A stretch of DNA of 64,000 nucleotides from Gracilimonas sp040117685 (GTDB lineage Bacteria > Bacteroidota > Rhodothermia > Balneolales > Balneolaceae), in NCBI RefSeq assembly GCF_040117685.2, contig NZ_JBEDYP020000013.1, positions 1 to 64,000 on the forward strand. The letters are read 5' to 3'. Every line of letters begins with the position of its first letter. The stretch's first letter is position 1. Positions 26,432-35,644 of the stretch are shown one piece after another. Under the pieces are notes generated by a model. The model was not told the DNA's origin and did no database searches. It worked only from the letters and a program-made list of their open reading frames with translations. Position numbers and translations under genes: made by a program.

Positions 26432-27544
26432 ATGCATTTTAAATATTTCGAGTGGGATGAACGGTTTGCAAAGACAAATGGTAAATCTCCGTTCGATACT
26501 TTGTGGGACTTATTTCAACAGCTGCTCACCATATCCAGTGGGGATGTTAAGCAGGCTCTGAAATGGCTTACCGATCTCGATAACGAATATGATATTACCG
26601 GACAGTTTGATGACGGTTATTCTCTGGGAGACTTCATCGATGAGCTTAAAGAACGCGGTTATATAGAAAGCGATGAAGACAGTACCGGCTTCATCATGAC
26701 CAGAAAAACTGAACGAAGCCTCAGAAAACGATCGCTGGAAGAAATATTCAAAAACCTGGAAAAAGGCGGAGTGGGGTCTCATAAAACACCCCACACAGGA
26801 AAGGGCATGGAACGTCAACCGGAAACCCGAAAATGGAACCGGGGCGACGATATCGGGCAAATAGACAGCGTGGGAACTATGCTGAACATGTTGAACCATA
26901 GCAGCATCGATGCCTTCAACCTACAGGAAGACGACCTTGAAGTCTATGAAACTGATCACTATACATCCAACGCAACCGTTCTGCTTATCGATTTGAGCCA
27001 CTCTATGATACTTTACGGAGAAGACCGTATTACGCCAGCTAAGAAAGTGGCTATGGCCCTCTCAGAACTTATCATGAACAACTATGCCAAGGATTCCCTT
27101 GACATCGTAGCCTTTGGAAACGAAGCCTGGAAAATTTCGGTAGATGACCTCCCGTATTTAAAAGTGGAACCTTATCACACCAACACCAAACAAGGTCTTG
27201 AAGTGGCACGTCATATTCTGCAGCGAAAGAAATACGCCAATAAACAGATATTTATGATCACAGACGGAAAGCCATCCTGTATTATTGAGAATGGCAGGCT
27301 TTACAAAAACAGCTTTGGGCTGGATCGTAAAATCGTAAATAAGGTGCTGGATGAAGCCGTTAAATGCCGCAGAGACCAAATTACTATTACCACCTTTATG
27401 ATTGCCCAGGATCCATACCTGCAAAGCTTTGTCCGCGAAATGACCGAAGCTAATAAAGGAAAAGCCTATTTTGCCTCTCTTGATAATTTAGGCGGATATA
27501 TCTTTGAAGACTATATCCAGAATCGTAAAAAGAATGTGAAATAA
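26432..27544 (+). CDS. VWA (von Willebrand factor type A) domain protein
   Basis: The 370-residue cytoplasmic protein has a helical N-terminal half (about 1-165, charged, no known fold seen) and a VWA domain from about 175. The metal-ion-dependent adhesion site is complete in its first part, DLSHSM at about residue 187 (D-x-S-x-S), with IFMITDGKPS giving the later Asp. Such stand-alone VWA proteins usually pair with a MoxR or magnesium-chelatase-like AAA+ ATPase, but no such gene is in this window. Target unknown. It converges on the ompH cluster. Confidence 0.8.
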   Translation: MHFKYFEWDERFAKTNGKSPFDTLWDLFQQLLTISSGDVKQALKWLTDLDNEYDITGQFDDGYSLGDFIDELKERGYIESDEDSTGFIMTRKTERSLRKRSLEEIFKNLEKGGVGSHKTPHTGKGMERQPETRKWNRGDDIGQIDSVGTMLNMLNHSSIDAFNLQEDDLEVYETDHYTSNATVLLIDLSHSMILYGEDRITPAKKVAMALSELIMNNYAKDSLDIVAFGNEAWKISVDDLPYLKVEPYHTNTKQGLEVARHILQRKKYANKQIFMITDGKPSCIIENGRLYKNSFGLDRKIVNKVLDEAVKCRRDQITITTFMIAQDPYLQSFVREMTEANKGKAYFASLDNLGGYIFEDYIQNRKKNVK

Positions 27545-27572
27545 AAAAAAGCCGTCCAATTATGAACGGCTT
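27541..27572 (-). terminator. Terminator closing the bamA-ompH operon
   Basis: The stem AAGCCGT / ACGGCTT with a 10-base loop is followed on the minus strand by a run of eight T residues. It lies 28 bp past the last ompH stop and overlaps the end of the convergent VWA gene. It should end transcription of the long envelope operon; in the plus direction it lacks a good T run. Confidence 0.8.
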
Positions 27573-27599
27573 ATAACCTATTCTTAACTAAATAATGGC

Positions 27600-28148
27600 T
27601 TAGTTGAACACGCCCAACTCTTGCATTACCGCATCAGTGATATCATATTCAGCCTGATATTCTTCAGAAGCATACAGAATGATCAGATCACCACTGGAAG
27701 TTGTTGTGTTCAGTACATAGCTCAGGCCTTTCTCTTTAGCAACTGCATCAATCGCAGTTCCAATTTGAGTGAACATAGGACCTAACAACTCCTGGCGGCG
27801 TTGCTGTAGCGCTTGCTCGGCTTGTTGTTGAGCAGTGCTTAAATCCTGCTGCAGTTGAGCCAAACGCTCTTGCTCTCTTTGATTTGCTTCCTGAGTTCTT
27901 ACACCGGCTTTTTGCTCATACTCAGCAACCTGCTGTTGGAAATCCTGTTCTTTTTGCAGCAGTTCCTGTTGCTTCTGCTCAGCAAAATTTTGCAGTCTTT
28001 TCTGGATCGCAGCCATTTCAGGCATTTTAGCAAGTACAGCTTGCGGGTTTACGTAACCGATTTTCATTTCTGCTTCCTGTGCCTTGGCAACATCTATAGA
28101 TGAAAAGGCAATCAAAAAGGAAACAAGTAATAAGCTTAATTTCTTCAT
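27600..28148 (-). CDS. OmpH/Skp family periplasmic chaperone, paralogue 3
   Basis: The 182-residue protein has a signal peptide (LLLVSFLIAFSSIDVAKAQ), a short beta piece (KIGYVNPQAVLAKMPEMAAIQKRL) and a long Gln/Glu-rich coiled coil (about 50-135), the jellyfish-arm layout of Skp. Skp-type trimers carry unfolded outer-membrane proteins from SecYEG to BamA. It ends a row of three paralogues downstream of bamA, 23 bp after the second. It is the most glutamine-rich of the three. Confidence 0.88.
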   Translation of the reverse strand: MKKLSLLLVSFLIAFSSIDVAKAQEAEMKIGYVNPQAVLAKMPEMAAIQKRLQNFAEQKQQELLQKEQDFQQQVAEYEQKAGVRTQEANQREQERLAQLQQDLSTAQQQAEQALQQRRQELLGPMFTQIGTAIDAVAKEKGLSYVLNTTTSSGDLIILYASEEYQAEYDITDAVMQELGVFN

Positions 28149-28171
28149 TAGTATCGTTTTATTGGCTTTGA

Positions 28172-28690
28172 TTATTTTAATTTTGCTATAATTTTGTCGG
28201 TAATGTCAAGACCTTCGTTATCTGCAAAAAAGATGATAGCGTCTCCATAAGAAGTCCCTTCGTTCAGTACCAAATCAAGGTCCATCTCCTCAGCAACTTC
28301 TTCCATAGCTGTGTTCATCTTTTCGATAATCGGAGCCATTAACTCATTTCGCTTCTGGCGAATTTCATTCATCATGGTCTCACGATCCTGCTCAAACTCC
28401 TGATTCATTTCCATCAGCTCCTGTTCTTTAACCGCTCTTTCCTGCTGAGAAAGATTAGCCATGGAAGACTCATAGTTAGAGAAAATCTGTTGCAGGTCGG
28501 TAGCTTTCGAAGCAAGCTCCTCATCTCTTTGGTCAATCAGGGCATTAATTTGTTCGTCAACCTGTTCTACTTCAGGAAGTTGACTAAGAACACGGGCTGG
28601 ATTGGTGTATCCGATTTTAACCTGTGCCATAGCATCCTGGAGCGCAAAAACGCTCAAGAAAAGGATAATTGCAGTAATTCTTTTACTCAT
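28172..28690 (-). CDS. OmpH/Skp family periplasmic chaperone, paralogue 2
   Basis: The 172-residue protein has a signal peptide (ITAIILFLSVFALQDAMAQ), the Skp start KIGYTNPARVLSQLPEVEQVDEQI, a coiled coil about 50-120 and the tail LDLVLNEG found in the family's beta body. It should guide outer-membrane proteins in the periplasm. It is 53 bp downstream of paralogue 1 and 23 bp upstream of paralogue 3. Confidence 0.88.
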   Translation of the reverse strand: MSKRITAIILFLSVFALQDAMAQVKIGYTNPARVLSQLPEVEQVDEQINALIDQRDEELASKATDLQQIFSNYESSMANLSQQERAVKEQELMEMNQEFEQDRETMMNEIRQKRNELMAPIIEKMNTAMEEVAEEMDLDLVLNEGTSYGDAIIFFADNEGLDITDKIIAKLK

Positions 28691-28743
28691 GTTTGTGGGT
28701 CTGTCGTTTTTTCTAATTTAAAAGTTTTTTCCGTCATTTGTCG

Positions 28744-29280
28744 TTACTGTTCTTCAACCTCGATTCCCAGTTCCAACAAAATATCATCATTTAAATTGTA
28801 TTCATTATTGGCATACACCATGTAAATGTCGCCCGAACGGTCGAATACAAAATCAAAACTCTGTTGCTGAGCTACCGCTCTTACAGCTGTAAATACCTGC
28901 CTTTGGATAGGCTCTAACAATTCACGCTGCCTTGAAAAATACTCACCTTCCGGACCAAATTTTTGAGCAAGAAATTGTTCTTTCTGCTTCTTCTTCTGGG
29001 CAATTTCCTGCTTCTTTTGATTACGAATCTCATCGGTGTATAGTATTTCCTTGGCTTCGTAATCTTCCTGAAGCTGCTGAATTTCATTTTCCAATTCTTC
29101 AACTTGTTCCTTCCACTGGGTGCTCAATAAATCAAGCTGCTGCTGAATCCCTTCATACTCGGGTATCTGCTGAAGAATATAATCTGACTCATAGAATCCG
29201 ATTTTCTGTTCCTGAGCCCATAAAGACTGAGAAAGTCCGGCCAGTAGAAAAGGAATAAGTATATACTTAAACAATCGCAT
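28744..29280 (-). CDS. OmpH/Skp family periplasmic chaperone, paralogue 1
   Basis: The 178-residue protein has a signal peptide (YILIPFLLAGLSQSLWAQ), then KIGFYESDYILQQIPEYEGIQQQL and a long Lys/Gln-rich coiled coil, ending with FDFVFDRSGDIYMVYAN and NDDILLELG. Its start overlaps the bamA stop by 1 bp, so it is translationally coupled to the assembly pore it should serve. The Lys-rich arms (RNQKKQEIAQKKKQKEQF) differ from the acidic/Gln arms of the other two. Confidence 0.88.
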   Translation of the reverse strand: MRLFKYILIPFLLAGLSQSLWAQEQKIGFYESDYILQQIPEYEGIQQQLDLLSTQWKEQVEELENEIQQLQEDYEAKEILYTDEIRNQKKQEIAQKKKQKEQFLAQKFGPEGEYFSRQRELLEPIQRQVFTAVRAVAQQQSFDFVFDRSGDIYMVYANNEYNLNDDILLELGIEVEEQ

Positions 29281-31751
29281 TAGAATGGTGCTCCTATATT
29301 AAACAAGAATTCCCATTTCCCGGGCTGCACATTAGCACTGTTTGGTACTGTTACACCATCAAGTCGGTAACCGTAACTCAGGTCAACCAAGCCCAACACA
29401 GGAAGATATAACCGAACTCCCAAACCAGCCGACCTTTTTACACGGAAGGGATCGAAATCATTGAAGTCAAGATATGAGTTACCTGCATCGGTGAAAACGT
29501 ATGGAATAATCTGGACTTGTTCGTTTGAAACGGCCGGATATCTCATTTCCAGTGAGTACTTACTAAACATAGTACCTGCCACTTTCTGCCCATCTACAAT
29601 GGGTGAAATACTGGTTGTGGTTCCACCGGGGTAACCACGCAGGTCAATGTTATCATACAAAAAGCTTTGACGCTGTTGTAACTGTGTACCACCAACCAAA
29701 AATTTATTCAGCTCACTTCGCTTGTCATCAGTAAAGTAACCGATGTATCCGTATTGCACCTGACTGGTTAACACCAATTTTTCAACAACCGGTACGTGAT
29801 GCTGGTAGGCTGTTCTGAATTTGTAATACTCAGAGAATCCAGGCAGTGGAGGTGCAGCTTCAAACGAGAGTGTAAACTTAGAACCCGTCATCGGTGATAT
29901 AGGATTATCAACGGAGTTTCTCTCCAACACCTGTTCAAAAGTTAACAGACTGGAAGTTCCGTCAGCAAGGAAAGATGAGTTTCCTTCGATATTGTATAGC
30001 TGGTATCCGATTATGGACTGTGTTGAGAAATAATCATCCGGCCACTTCAATCGCTTACCCATAGATACGGAGCTTGAAAACAGCTCATTTCTTTCGGTAG
30101 AACCTCTGTAGTTCAGCAAGTTGTAGGATACATTCACCCCAACTGAAGTAGGCTTGCCCCGAAACCATGGTTCCTGGAAACCGAAGCTATAACTCTGATA
30201 ACCGGTTCCTGTAACCTGAACGCCCAACGATAATTTTTGACCATCGCCGGAAGGAATCGGAGTCCAGCCGCCATCTTCAAAAGCACGTTTTAACGAGAAG
30301 TTATTGAAGTTAACCCTGGCAGAGAGAATCACACCAATGCTCGGACCACCGTAACCACCTGAAAACTCAAAGTTACTTGTGCTCTGGCTATCGTCTAAGC
30401 GGTAATTGATGTCAACGGTTTTATCTTCTCGGTTTGGCAGGATGTCGGGCTGAATGTTTTGGGGATCAAAAAAGCCGAGTGTTCCAAGCTCACGGATAGT
30501 TCGGATAACAGCGTCTCTGCTGTAGCGATTTCCAGGCGTTGTTCTCAGCGTACGGCGAACCACATCATCGTGAGTTCGTGTATTTCCGGAGAAACTTACG
30601 TGGCGGATGGTGGCAATCTCATCCTCATAAATATCAAAGTGGATATCCAGAGAGTCTTCTGCAACCTTCGTTACATTTGGAACGGCCTGGAAAAACAGGT
30701 ACCCGTTGTTCTGGTACAGACTGCTTACGCTGCTTTCGCCAAAGCTATAATTTTCTTCAAATTTATTTTGGTTGAAAATATCCCCTTTCTCAAAACCCAG
30801 TACCTGTGTGAGGGTTTCATTGGAATAAACCGTATTTCCATCCCAGGTGATATCCCGAACCTTATATTGCGGGCCTTCCTCTATTGTTACAACTACTCTG
30901 AGCCCCGTCTTATCTTTGAACAGTCCGTCATGCTCATAAGTGTACACCGAATCTTTAATAATTCGGGCATCGGTGAATCCATTTTCCCGGTAAAAGGTTA
31001 AGACGCTTTCTTTACCCTCTTCAAATTCTTCTTCTTTAAATACCTTTTTACCAAAAATTTTCCACCAGGCATCTTCTTTCAGTGGCTTTATTTGACGACG
31101 CAGCTTCCTGTTGTTGAACTCATCAGCACCTTTGAAAACAATATCCTTAACTTCTAATCTGTCTCCCGGTTTTATATCAAAAATGAGGCGAACCCGGTCT
31201 TCCACCCCTTCCACTTCTTTAGTGCTGGTTTCGATTTCGGTGTACCAGTATCCCTTATCTTCGTAAAAACGCCGGATCGTGTTCTTGGCCTGACCAATGG
31301 CAGATTCGGTAATTACTGTTCCGGGGGTTAATACCAGCAAATCTTCCAGGTCTCGCCGTTCCGACCGCTTGATCCCTTTTAGTTTGTACTCCAGAATACG
31401 AGCCTGTTCTTCTACTTTGATTAGAAAACTGATCCCGGTAGATGTTCGATCAGTTACAAAAATCTGAATATCAGAAAATAGCCCGGATCGGTATAAACGG
31501 CTGATTGCCCTCGTAAGTTTATCACCACCGGGATAGGTAATGGAGCTTCCTTCAACCAACGTACTTGCGTTCTTGATGAATTGTTCGCGGGTATTTTTAT
31601 TTCCTTCAACCGTAACCTCCATAATTTGATATTCGGTCGGGGTAAGGGTAGTCGGGTCGGTTATTTCAATATCCTGAGCCTGTAAAAGATGAGAAGTGAA
31701 GCCGAACGTCAATAAAGTTGCAAAAAGTAGTCTTTTCAAAAGTAACAACAC
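29280..31751 (-). CDS. bamA: Outer-membrane protein assembly factor BamA
   Basis: BamA folds and inserts beta-barrel proteins into the outer membrane. The 823-residue protein has a signal peptide, five POTRA repeats from about 40 to 440 (for example YQIMEVTVEGNKNTREQFI, RILEYKLKGIKRSERRDLEDL, YKVRDITWDGNTVYSNETLTQ, ATIRHVSFSGNTRTHDDVVR) and a 16-strand barrel ending KWEFLFNIGAPF with a terminal Phe. The family VRGYP/VRGF-type loop appears as IDLRGYPGG. Context with uppS upstream and three skp-like genes downstream is the expected envelope-assembly layout. Confidence 0.97.
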   Translation of the reverse strand: MLLLLKRLLFATLLTFGFTSHLLQAQDIEITDPTTLTPTEYQIMEVTVEGNKNTREQFIKNASTLVEGSSITYPGGDKLTRAISRLYRSGLFSDIQIFVTDRTSTGISFLIKVEEQARILEYKLKGIKRSERRDLEDLLVLTPGTVITESAIGQAKNTIRRFYEDKGYWYTEIETSTKEVEGVEDRVRLIFDIKPGDRLEVKDIVFKGADEFNNRKLRRQIKPLKEDAWWKIFGKKVFKEEEFEEGKESVLTFYRENGFTDARIIKDSVYTYEHDGLFKDKTGLRVVVTIEEGPQYKVRDITWDGNTVYSNETLTQVLGFEKGDIFNQNKFEENYSFGESSVSSLYQNNGYLFFQAVPNVTKVAEDSLDIHFDIYEDEIATIRHVSFSGNTRTHDDVVRRTLRTTPGNRYSRDAVIRTIRELGTLGFFDPQNIQPDILPNREDKTVDINYRLDDSQSTSNFEFSGGYGGPSIGVILSARVNFNNFSLKRAFEDGGWTPIPSGDGQKLSLGVQVTGTGYQSYSFGFQEPWFRGKPTSVGVNVSYNLLNYRGSTERNELFSSSVSMGKRLKWPDDYFSTQSIIGYQLYNIEGNSSFLADGTSSLLTFEQVLERNSVDNPISPMTGSKFTLSFEAAPPLPGFSEYYKFRTAYQHHVPVVEKLVLTSQVQYGYIGYFTDDKRSELNKFLVGGTQLQQRQSFLYDNIDLRGYPGGTTTSISPIVDGQKVAGTMFSKYSLEMRYPAVSNEQVQIIPYVFTDAGNSYLDFNDFDPFRVKRSAGLGVRLYLPVLGLVDLSYGYRLDGVTVPNSANVQPGKWEFLFNIGAPF

Positions 31752-31767
31752 GCCTTTTGGTTAATGC

Positions 31768-32655
31768 TTATGATTTTTTGTTAACTAAACGAGATGAATA
31801 GGAGTTTTCGTCTTTGGATGATGGAATTTTCCCAAACCTTCGGTCTCTTTGCTGGTAGGAACGAATCGCTTCGTATAATTCATCTCTTCTGAAATCCGGC
31901 CAGTAGGTTTCCGTAATGTAGAGTTCGGAGTAGGCCAGCTGCCATAATAGAAAATTACTGATTCGATACTCACCACTGGTACGGATTATCAAATCCGGAT
32001 CAGGAACATCTGCGGTCGAAAGGTGATCACTTATCATTTGGTCATTGATAAGATCCGGATCTAAGCGGCCTTCCTTTACATGATGGGCTATTTTCTTAAC
32101 TGCTTCGGTGATATCCCAACGTCCTGAATAACTCAGCGCAAGACACAATTCCAGCAGCTTATTATCTTTGGTGAGCTCAATAGCCTCCTGAAGCTCATTC
32201 TGGCAATTCTTCGGAAAGCGATCCATCTGGCCAATAGTTGCCAGCCTGATATCGTTTTTATTCAGGTTTTCAGCCTCTTTTCGGAGTGAAGAAACCAATA
32301 ATCTCATCAAGCCCTGTACTTCGGCAGATGGACGACCCCAGTTTTCTGTTGAAAAAGCATACAAGGTTAAATATTTAACACCCAGCTGAGCACACGATTC
32401 TGTAATGTCTCTAACCGAATCAACTCCGACTTTATGGCCATGTAGCCGGATACTCCCTTTACTTTTCGCCCACCGACCGTTGCCATCCATAATTATGGCA
32501 ATATGAAGAGGAATTTCACCTGAGTCCTTCAGGATATCCTGATTCTTCTTATCGTCTTCAGTCTGTACAGTGTTTGTTAAAGTAAGCTCTTTCAAGTGAT
32601 TTTTCGGGCTGTTTTTGAAGCTTTGAAAATTAGAGCTTTGCTTGTCCTTTATCAA
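31768..32655 (-). CDS. uppS: Isoprenyl transferase (undecaprenyl diphosphate synthase)
   Basis: UppS adds cis-isoprene units to make the C55 carrier for peptidoglycan. IAIIMDGNGRWA near residue 53 has the catalytic Asp, and LYAFSTENWGRP, ALSYSGRWDI, PDLIIRTSGEYRISNFLLWQ and YSELYITETYWPDF are the family blocks. The N-terminus has about 45 extra polar residues before IPLHIAIIMDG, longer than typical members, so a later non-ATG start near LKDSGEIP is possible. It lies 16 bp before bamA. Confidence 0.96.
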   Translation of the reverse strand: MIKDKQSSNFQSFKNSPKNHLKELTLTNTVQTEDDKKNQDILKDSGEIPLHIAIIMDGNGRWAKSKGSIRLHGHKVGVDSVRDITESCAQLGVKYLTLYAFSTENWGRPSAEVQGLMRLLVSSLRKEAENLNKNDIRLATIGQMDRFPKNCQNELQEAIELTKDNKLLELCLALSYSGRWDITEAVKKIAHHVKEGRLDPDLINDQMISDHLSTADVPDPDLIIRTSGEYRISNFLLWQLAYSELYITETYWPDFRRDELYEAIRSYQQRDRRFGKIPSSKDENSYSSRLVNKKS

Positions 32656-32669
32656 GGTAAATAATCTTT

Positions 32670-33140
32670 TCAGGAAGTTAGTTTTTGTTCCATTGATATC
32701 ATCTCCAAAAGGGCCAAAGCGGCTTCTCCGCCTTTATTCCCCTTCTCGCCGGCTCGTTCCATAGCCTGTTTAACATCATCGGTAGTTAAAACTCCAAAGG
32801 CCACGGGTTTATTATGTTTTAAAATTAAATCGGTAATTCCACGGTTTACTGCATCACACACGTAATCAAAATGCGGTGTCCCTCCTCTTATTACAACTCC
32901 AAGGGCGATTACACCCGCCACATCGCGGTGCTCAAGTACTTTTTGTACGGTTAAGGGTATTTCATAGGACCCGGGGCATTTTACCACAGTGATGTCCGAT
33001 TCGGCAACCCCATTTCCTTTCAGTGCTTTTAAAGCTCCATCCAGCATTTTGTCGGTAATCATAGAATTCCATTTTGATACCACAATGCCAATTTTCACTT
33101 TTCCGGGATTTGTTTCCCCTTCTATTAACTCTACTGCCAT
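32670..33140 (-). CDS. ribH: 6,7-dimethyl-8-ribityllumazine synthase
   Basis: RibH condenses 3,4-dihydroxybutanone phosphate with the ribitylamino-pyrimidine in riboflavin synthesis. The 156-residue length is typical. IGIVVSKWNSMITDKML, CPGSYEIPLTVQKVLE, ALGVVIRGGTPHFDYVCDAV (with the catalytic His) and PVAFGVLTTDD are conserved. It is embedded in the envelope operon with 1 bp to the PHP gene and 14 bp to uppS. No other riboflavin gene is present in the window. Confidence 0.96.
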   Translation of the reverse strand: MAVELIEGETNPGKVKIGIVVSKWNSMITDKMLDGALKALKGNGVAESDITVVKCPGSYEIPLTVQKVLEHRDVAGVIALGVVIRGGTPHFDYVCDAVNRGITDLILKHNKPVAFGVLTTDDVKQAMERAGEKGNKGGEAALALLEMISMEQKLTS

Positions 33141-33141
33141 A

Positions 33142-33993
33142 CTAACTCTTTATTTCCGTAATTTTTTTTCGTTGTTCCGTCATTTTCTTCATCTTCTCAA
33201 TATGCTTGTAGGCAATGGTGACTACTCCCATATTGGTATAACCGGCACCGGTTCCTTCATGGGTGTCACTGCCACCCGTCATCAATAAACCATGCTCTTC
33301 ACAAAACTCGGTGTACTTTTTCTGAAGCTTGAAATTATGGCTGGGATGAATACATTCAACACCATCAATACCCGCATCAACGAAGGCCTGCATTTCATCG
33401 GAAGAATAAAGCCTTCCGGGATGTGCAACCACACTGGCTCCGCCCACATTTTTGATAATTTCAATCACTTCGCGGTAATCCGGATAGGTGCTTTCAATAG
33501 AACCCAGCTTCTGATTGCTCAGATACCTAATAAAAGCCTCTTTAGGGCTACTCACATATCCTTTTTGGGTTAGAACCCGTGCAAGATGAGGGCGGCCTAT
33601 ATTGGCTCCGTTAGCTTCCGCCCAAACTTCATCATACTCAACATCAATACCGGATTTCTTCACCGTATTAATAATACCTTTGATCCGGTTCTTTCGGGCT
33701 TTCTTCTGCTCGTTCAGAAAGTCTTCCAGGTAATTGGTATCCGGATCAAAATAATAGGCAAGAATGTGGACTTCTTTCCCCTCAAGAACGGATGTAATCT
33801 CCACACCGGGAATGAGTTCGATATCCAGTTCATCGGCTTTATCAACAGCTTTAAAATAGCCCTGACAGGTATCATGATCTGTTATCGCCAAGCTGGCAAG
33901 GTTCTTATCCTTCGCCACCTGCACAGCTTCTTCGGGTGTTAAGCGTCCATCAGAGCAGGTGGTATGGATATGTAAGTCTGCTTTGAGAGGCAT
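33142..33993 (-). CDS. PHP-domain phosphoesterase (YciV/RNase AM-like)
   Basis: The 283-residue protein begins with the PHP metal motif ADLHIHTTCSDG, then LAITDHD, IPGVEITSVLEGKEVHIL, and late HP and GGSDTHEG metal ligands, the order found in the COG0613 branch that includes E. coli YciV (5'-3' exonuclease trimming of short RNAs and pAp). The exact substrate here is not settled. It is 3 bp downstream of the ctp protease gene. Confidence 0.85.
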   Translation of the reverse strand: MPLKADLHIHTTCSDGRLTPEEAVQVAKDKNLASLAITDHDTCQGYFKAVDKADELDIELIPGVEITSVLEGKEVHILAYYFDPDTNYLEDFLNEQKKARKNRIKGIINTVKKSGIDVEYDEVWAEANGANIGRPHLARVLTQKGYVSSPKEAFIRYLSNQKLGSIESTYPDYREVIEIIKNVGGASVVAHPGRLYSSDEMQAFVDAGIDGVECIHPSHNFKLQKKYTEFCEEHGLLMTGGSDTHEGTGAGYTNMGVVTIAYKHIEKMKKMTEQRKKITEIKS

Positions 33994-33996
33994 TCG

Positions 33997-35640
33997 TTAT
34001 TCCCCTGACAGCAGCTTACTCATTTCCACTTCGTTGGCTATAAACTCAAGAGCTTTAAGTACATCAGGGTCAGATTTTAGTCCGGCCCCCACCCTTCCGG
34101 TTTGCCCCTCATACCGGGAAACCAACTCGAGATACAGATTTCTGCGGATGTCAACTTCATCTTCTGTAAACTGTTTTTCTTTTTCTCTGGAAATAGCTGT
34201 TCTCAGCCCGTTTAATTGACTTTCAGCTCTTTCAATGCCTTCAAGTTGGACAGACAATTCATCGAGTAATTTCTCGGAGTCGGTGGTGAAGTCAAAGTCA
34301 TTTTCAGTGAGGTAATTTCTAAATTCTTCAAAGACCTGATCAGGTAACTCTTCATAGCGGAAGGAATCATGTGTAGCCTCATACTCAGTGGCAAAATCGA
34401 AATACATACCCTTTTGGAGCAGGGCCACTTCCAGAATACTCAATTCATCCTTACCGGACTCTACATCAGGCTCAATCCCTCTACCCTCATAAACCGTTCT
34501 TCCATTTCGGGTTTTAAATTCTCTTTTGGATGAACCCTTATTCATCACAGCCGAATTCCTGCCCTGATGCGTGTACTGAATAGACTGAATACTCCTGCCA
34601 CTTGGGATGTAATAACGGGAGATAGTAATCTTCAGAGAAGTATTATAGGGCAATGGTTTAACCACCTGCACCAGTCCTTTTCCAAAACTCTGCTCTCCGA
34701 TTATCAATGCCCGGTCCAGATCCTGAAGCGCTCCGGCAACTACTTCAGATGCACTTGCGCTACCTCCGTTCATCAAAACCACCACCGGTTTGTCAAACAT
34801 TACAGGCTCTCGTGTGGCAAACGTCTGATTATACTCAGCCACCCTTCCCCGAATGTCAACAACGGTAATTCCCGGCTCAATAAACTTATCAATAATGCCT
34901 ACAGCTTCCTGTAAAATACCACCAGGATTGTCTCGTAAATCAATCACCAAACCCTCAAGATCAGTACTTTCGGTTAAACTGATCATAGCCTGCCTTACTT
35001 CTTCGGCAGAATTGCTACCAAACTGAGTGAGCCTCACATAACCGGTTTTATTTTGCTCGCCGATTAGTCCGGAGTAAGAAATATTACTGACTTCAATCCG
35101 CTGGCGGGTAAGCGTGAAATCCAGCGTTTGATCGAGCCCAAATCGTTCTATGGAAATGGTCACATCAGAGCCAACCTCACCACTGGTAAGTGCATTTACC
35201 TCTTCAGGTTGAAGACCCTCCGTAGACACTCCATCAACGGCAACAATCACATCTCCTGCTCTTATACCGACTTGTTCTGCCGGCCCGCCTTCAGTTGGCG
35301 CTATCACAACAACTTCACCATCCCTGTAACCGGCCTCTATACCAATACCGGCATAATTACCTCTCGACATGATTTCAGCCTGCTCATTCTGAGATTCATT
35401 GAACATAACGGTGTACGGATCCAATGTCTCGAGCATGGCATCAATACCATTTCGCATGAGTATTTCCGGATCTACTTCATCCACGTACTCAAGAGCCACA
35501 TTTTCATAAGCATTGCTGAAAATGCTGAAGTTTTTTTTGATCAGGAAATAGATATCCGTTTGTTGTGCGGCAATCCCCGCTGAAGCAAGCACAATAAGTG
35601 CAGTAGCAAACGTGGCTTTATATTTCCCTTTCCTGGTCAT
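33997..35640 (-). CDS. S41 family carboxy-terminal processing peptidase
   Basis: The 547-residue protein has a signal peptide/anchor (FATALIVLASAGIAAQ), a helical N-terminal region, a PDZ domain at about 80-170 (GIGIEAGYRDGEVVVIAPTE, IRAGDVIVAVDG) and an S41 protease domain. The catalytic pair is visible as Ser in GGSASASEVVAG and Lys in QSFGKGLVQ. The C-terminal helical extension after about 400 is common in this phylum. CtpA-type proteases trim or degrade periplasmic and outer-membrane proteins. It starts 4 bp after the mltD-like stop. Confidence 0.94.
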   Translation of the reverse strand: MTRKGKYKATFATALIVLASAGIAAQQTDIYFLIKKNFSIFSNAYENVALEYVDEVDPEILMRNGIDAMLETLDPYTVMFNESQNEQAEIMSRGNYAGIGIEAGYRDGEVVVIAPTEGGPAEQVGIRAGDVIVAVDGVSTEGLQPEEVNALTSGEVGSDVTISIERFGLDQTLDFTLTRQRIEVSNISYSGLIGEQNKTGYVRLTQFGSNSAEEVRQAMISLTESTDLEGLVIDLRDNPGGILQEAVGIIDKFIEPGITVVDIRGRVAEYNQTFATREPVMFDKPVVVLMNGGSASASEVVAGALQDLDRALIIGEQSFGKGLVQVVKPLPYNTSLKITISRYYIPSGRSIQSIQYTHQGRNSAVMNKGSSKREFKTRNGRTVYEGRGIEPDVESGKDELSILEVALLQKGMYFDFATEYEATHDSFRYEELPDQVFEEFRNYLTENDFDFTTDSEKLLDELSVQLEGIERAESQLNGLRTAISREKEKQFTEDEVDIRRNLYLELVSRYEGQTGRVGAGLKSDPDVLKALEFIANEVEMSKLLSGE

Positions 35641-35644
35641 AAAA

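Noticed and set aside
30459..31001. 180-residue plus-strand ORF inside bamA
   Set aside because: Antisense shadow of the POTRA region, with no start context or domain.
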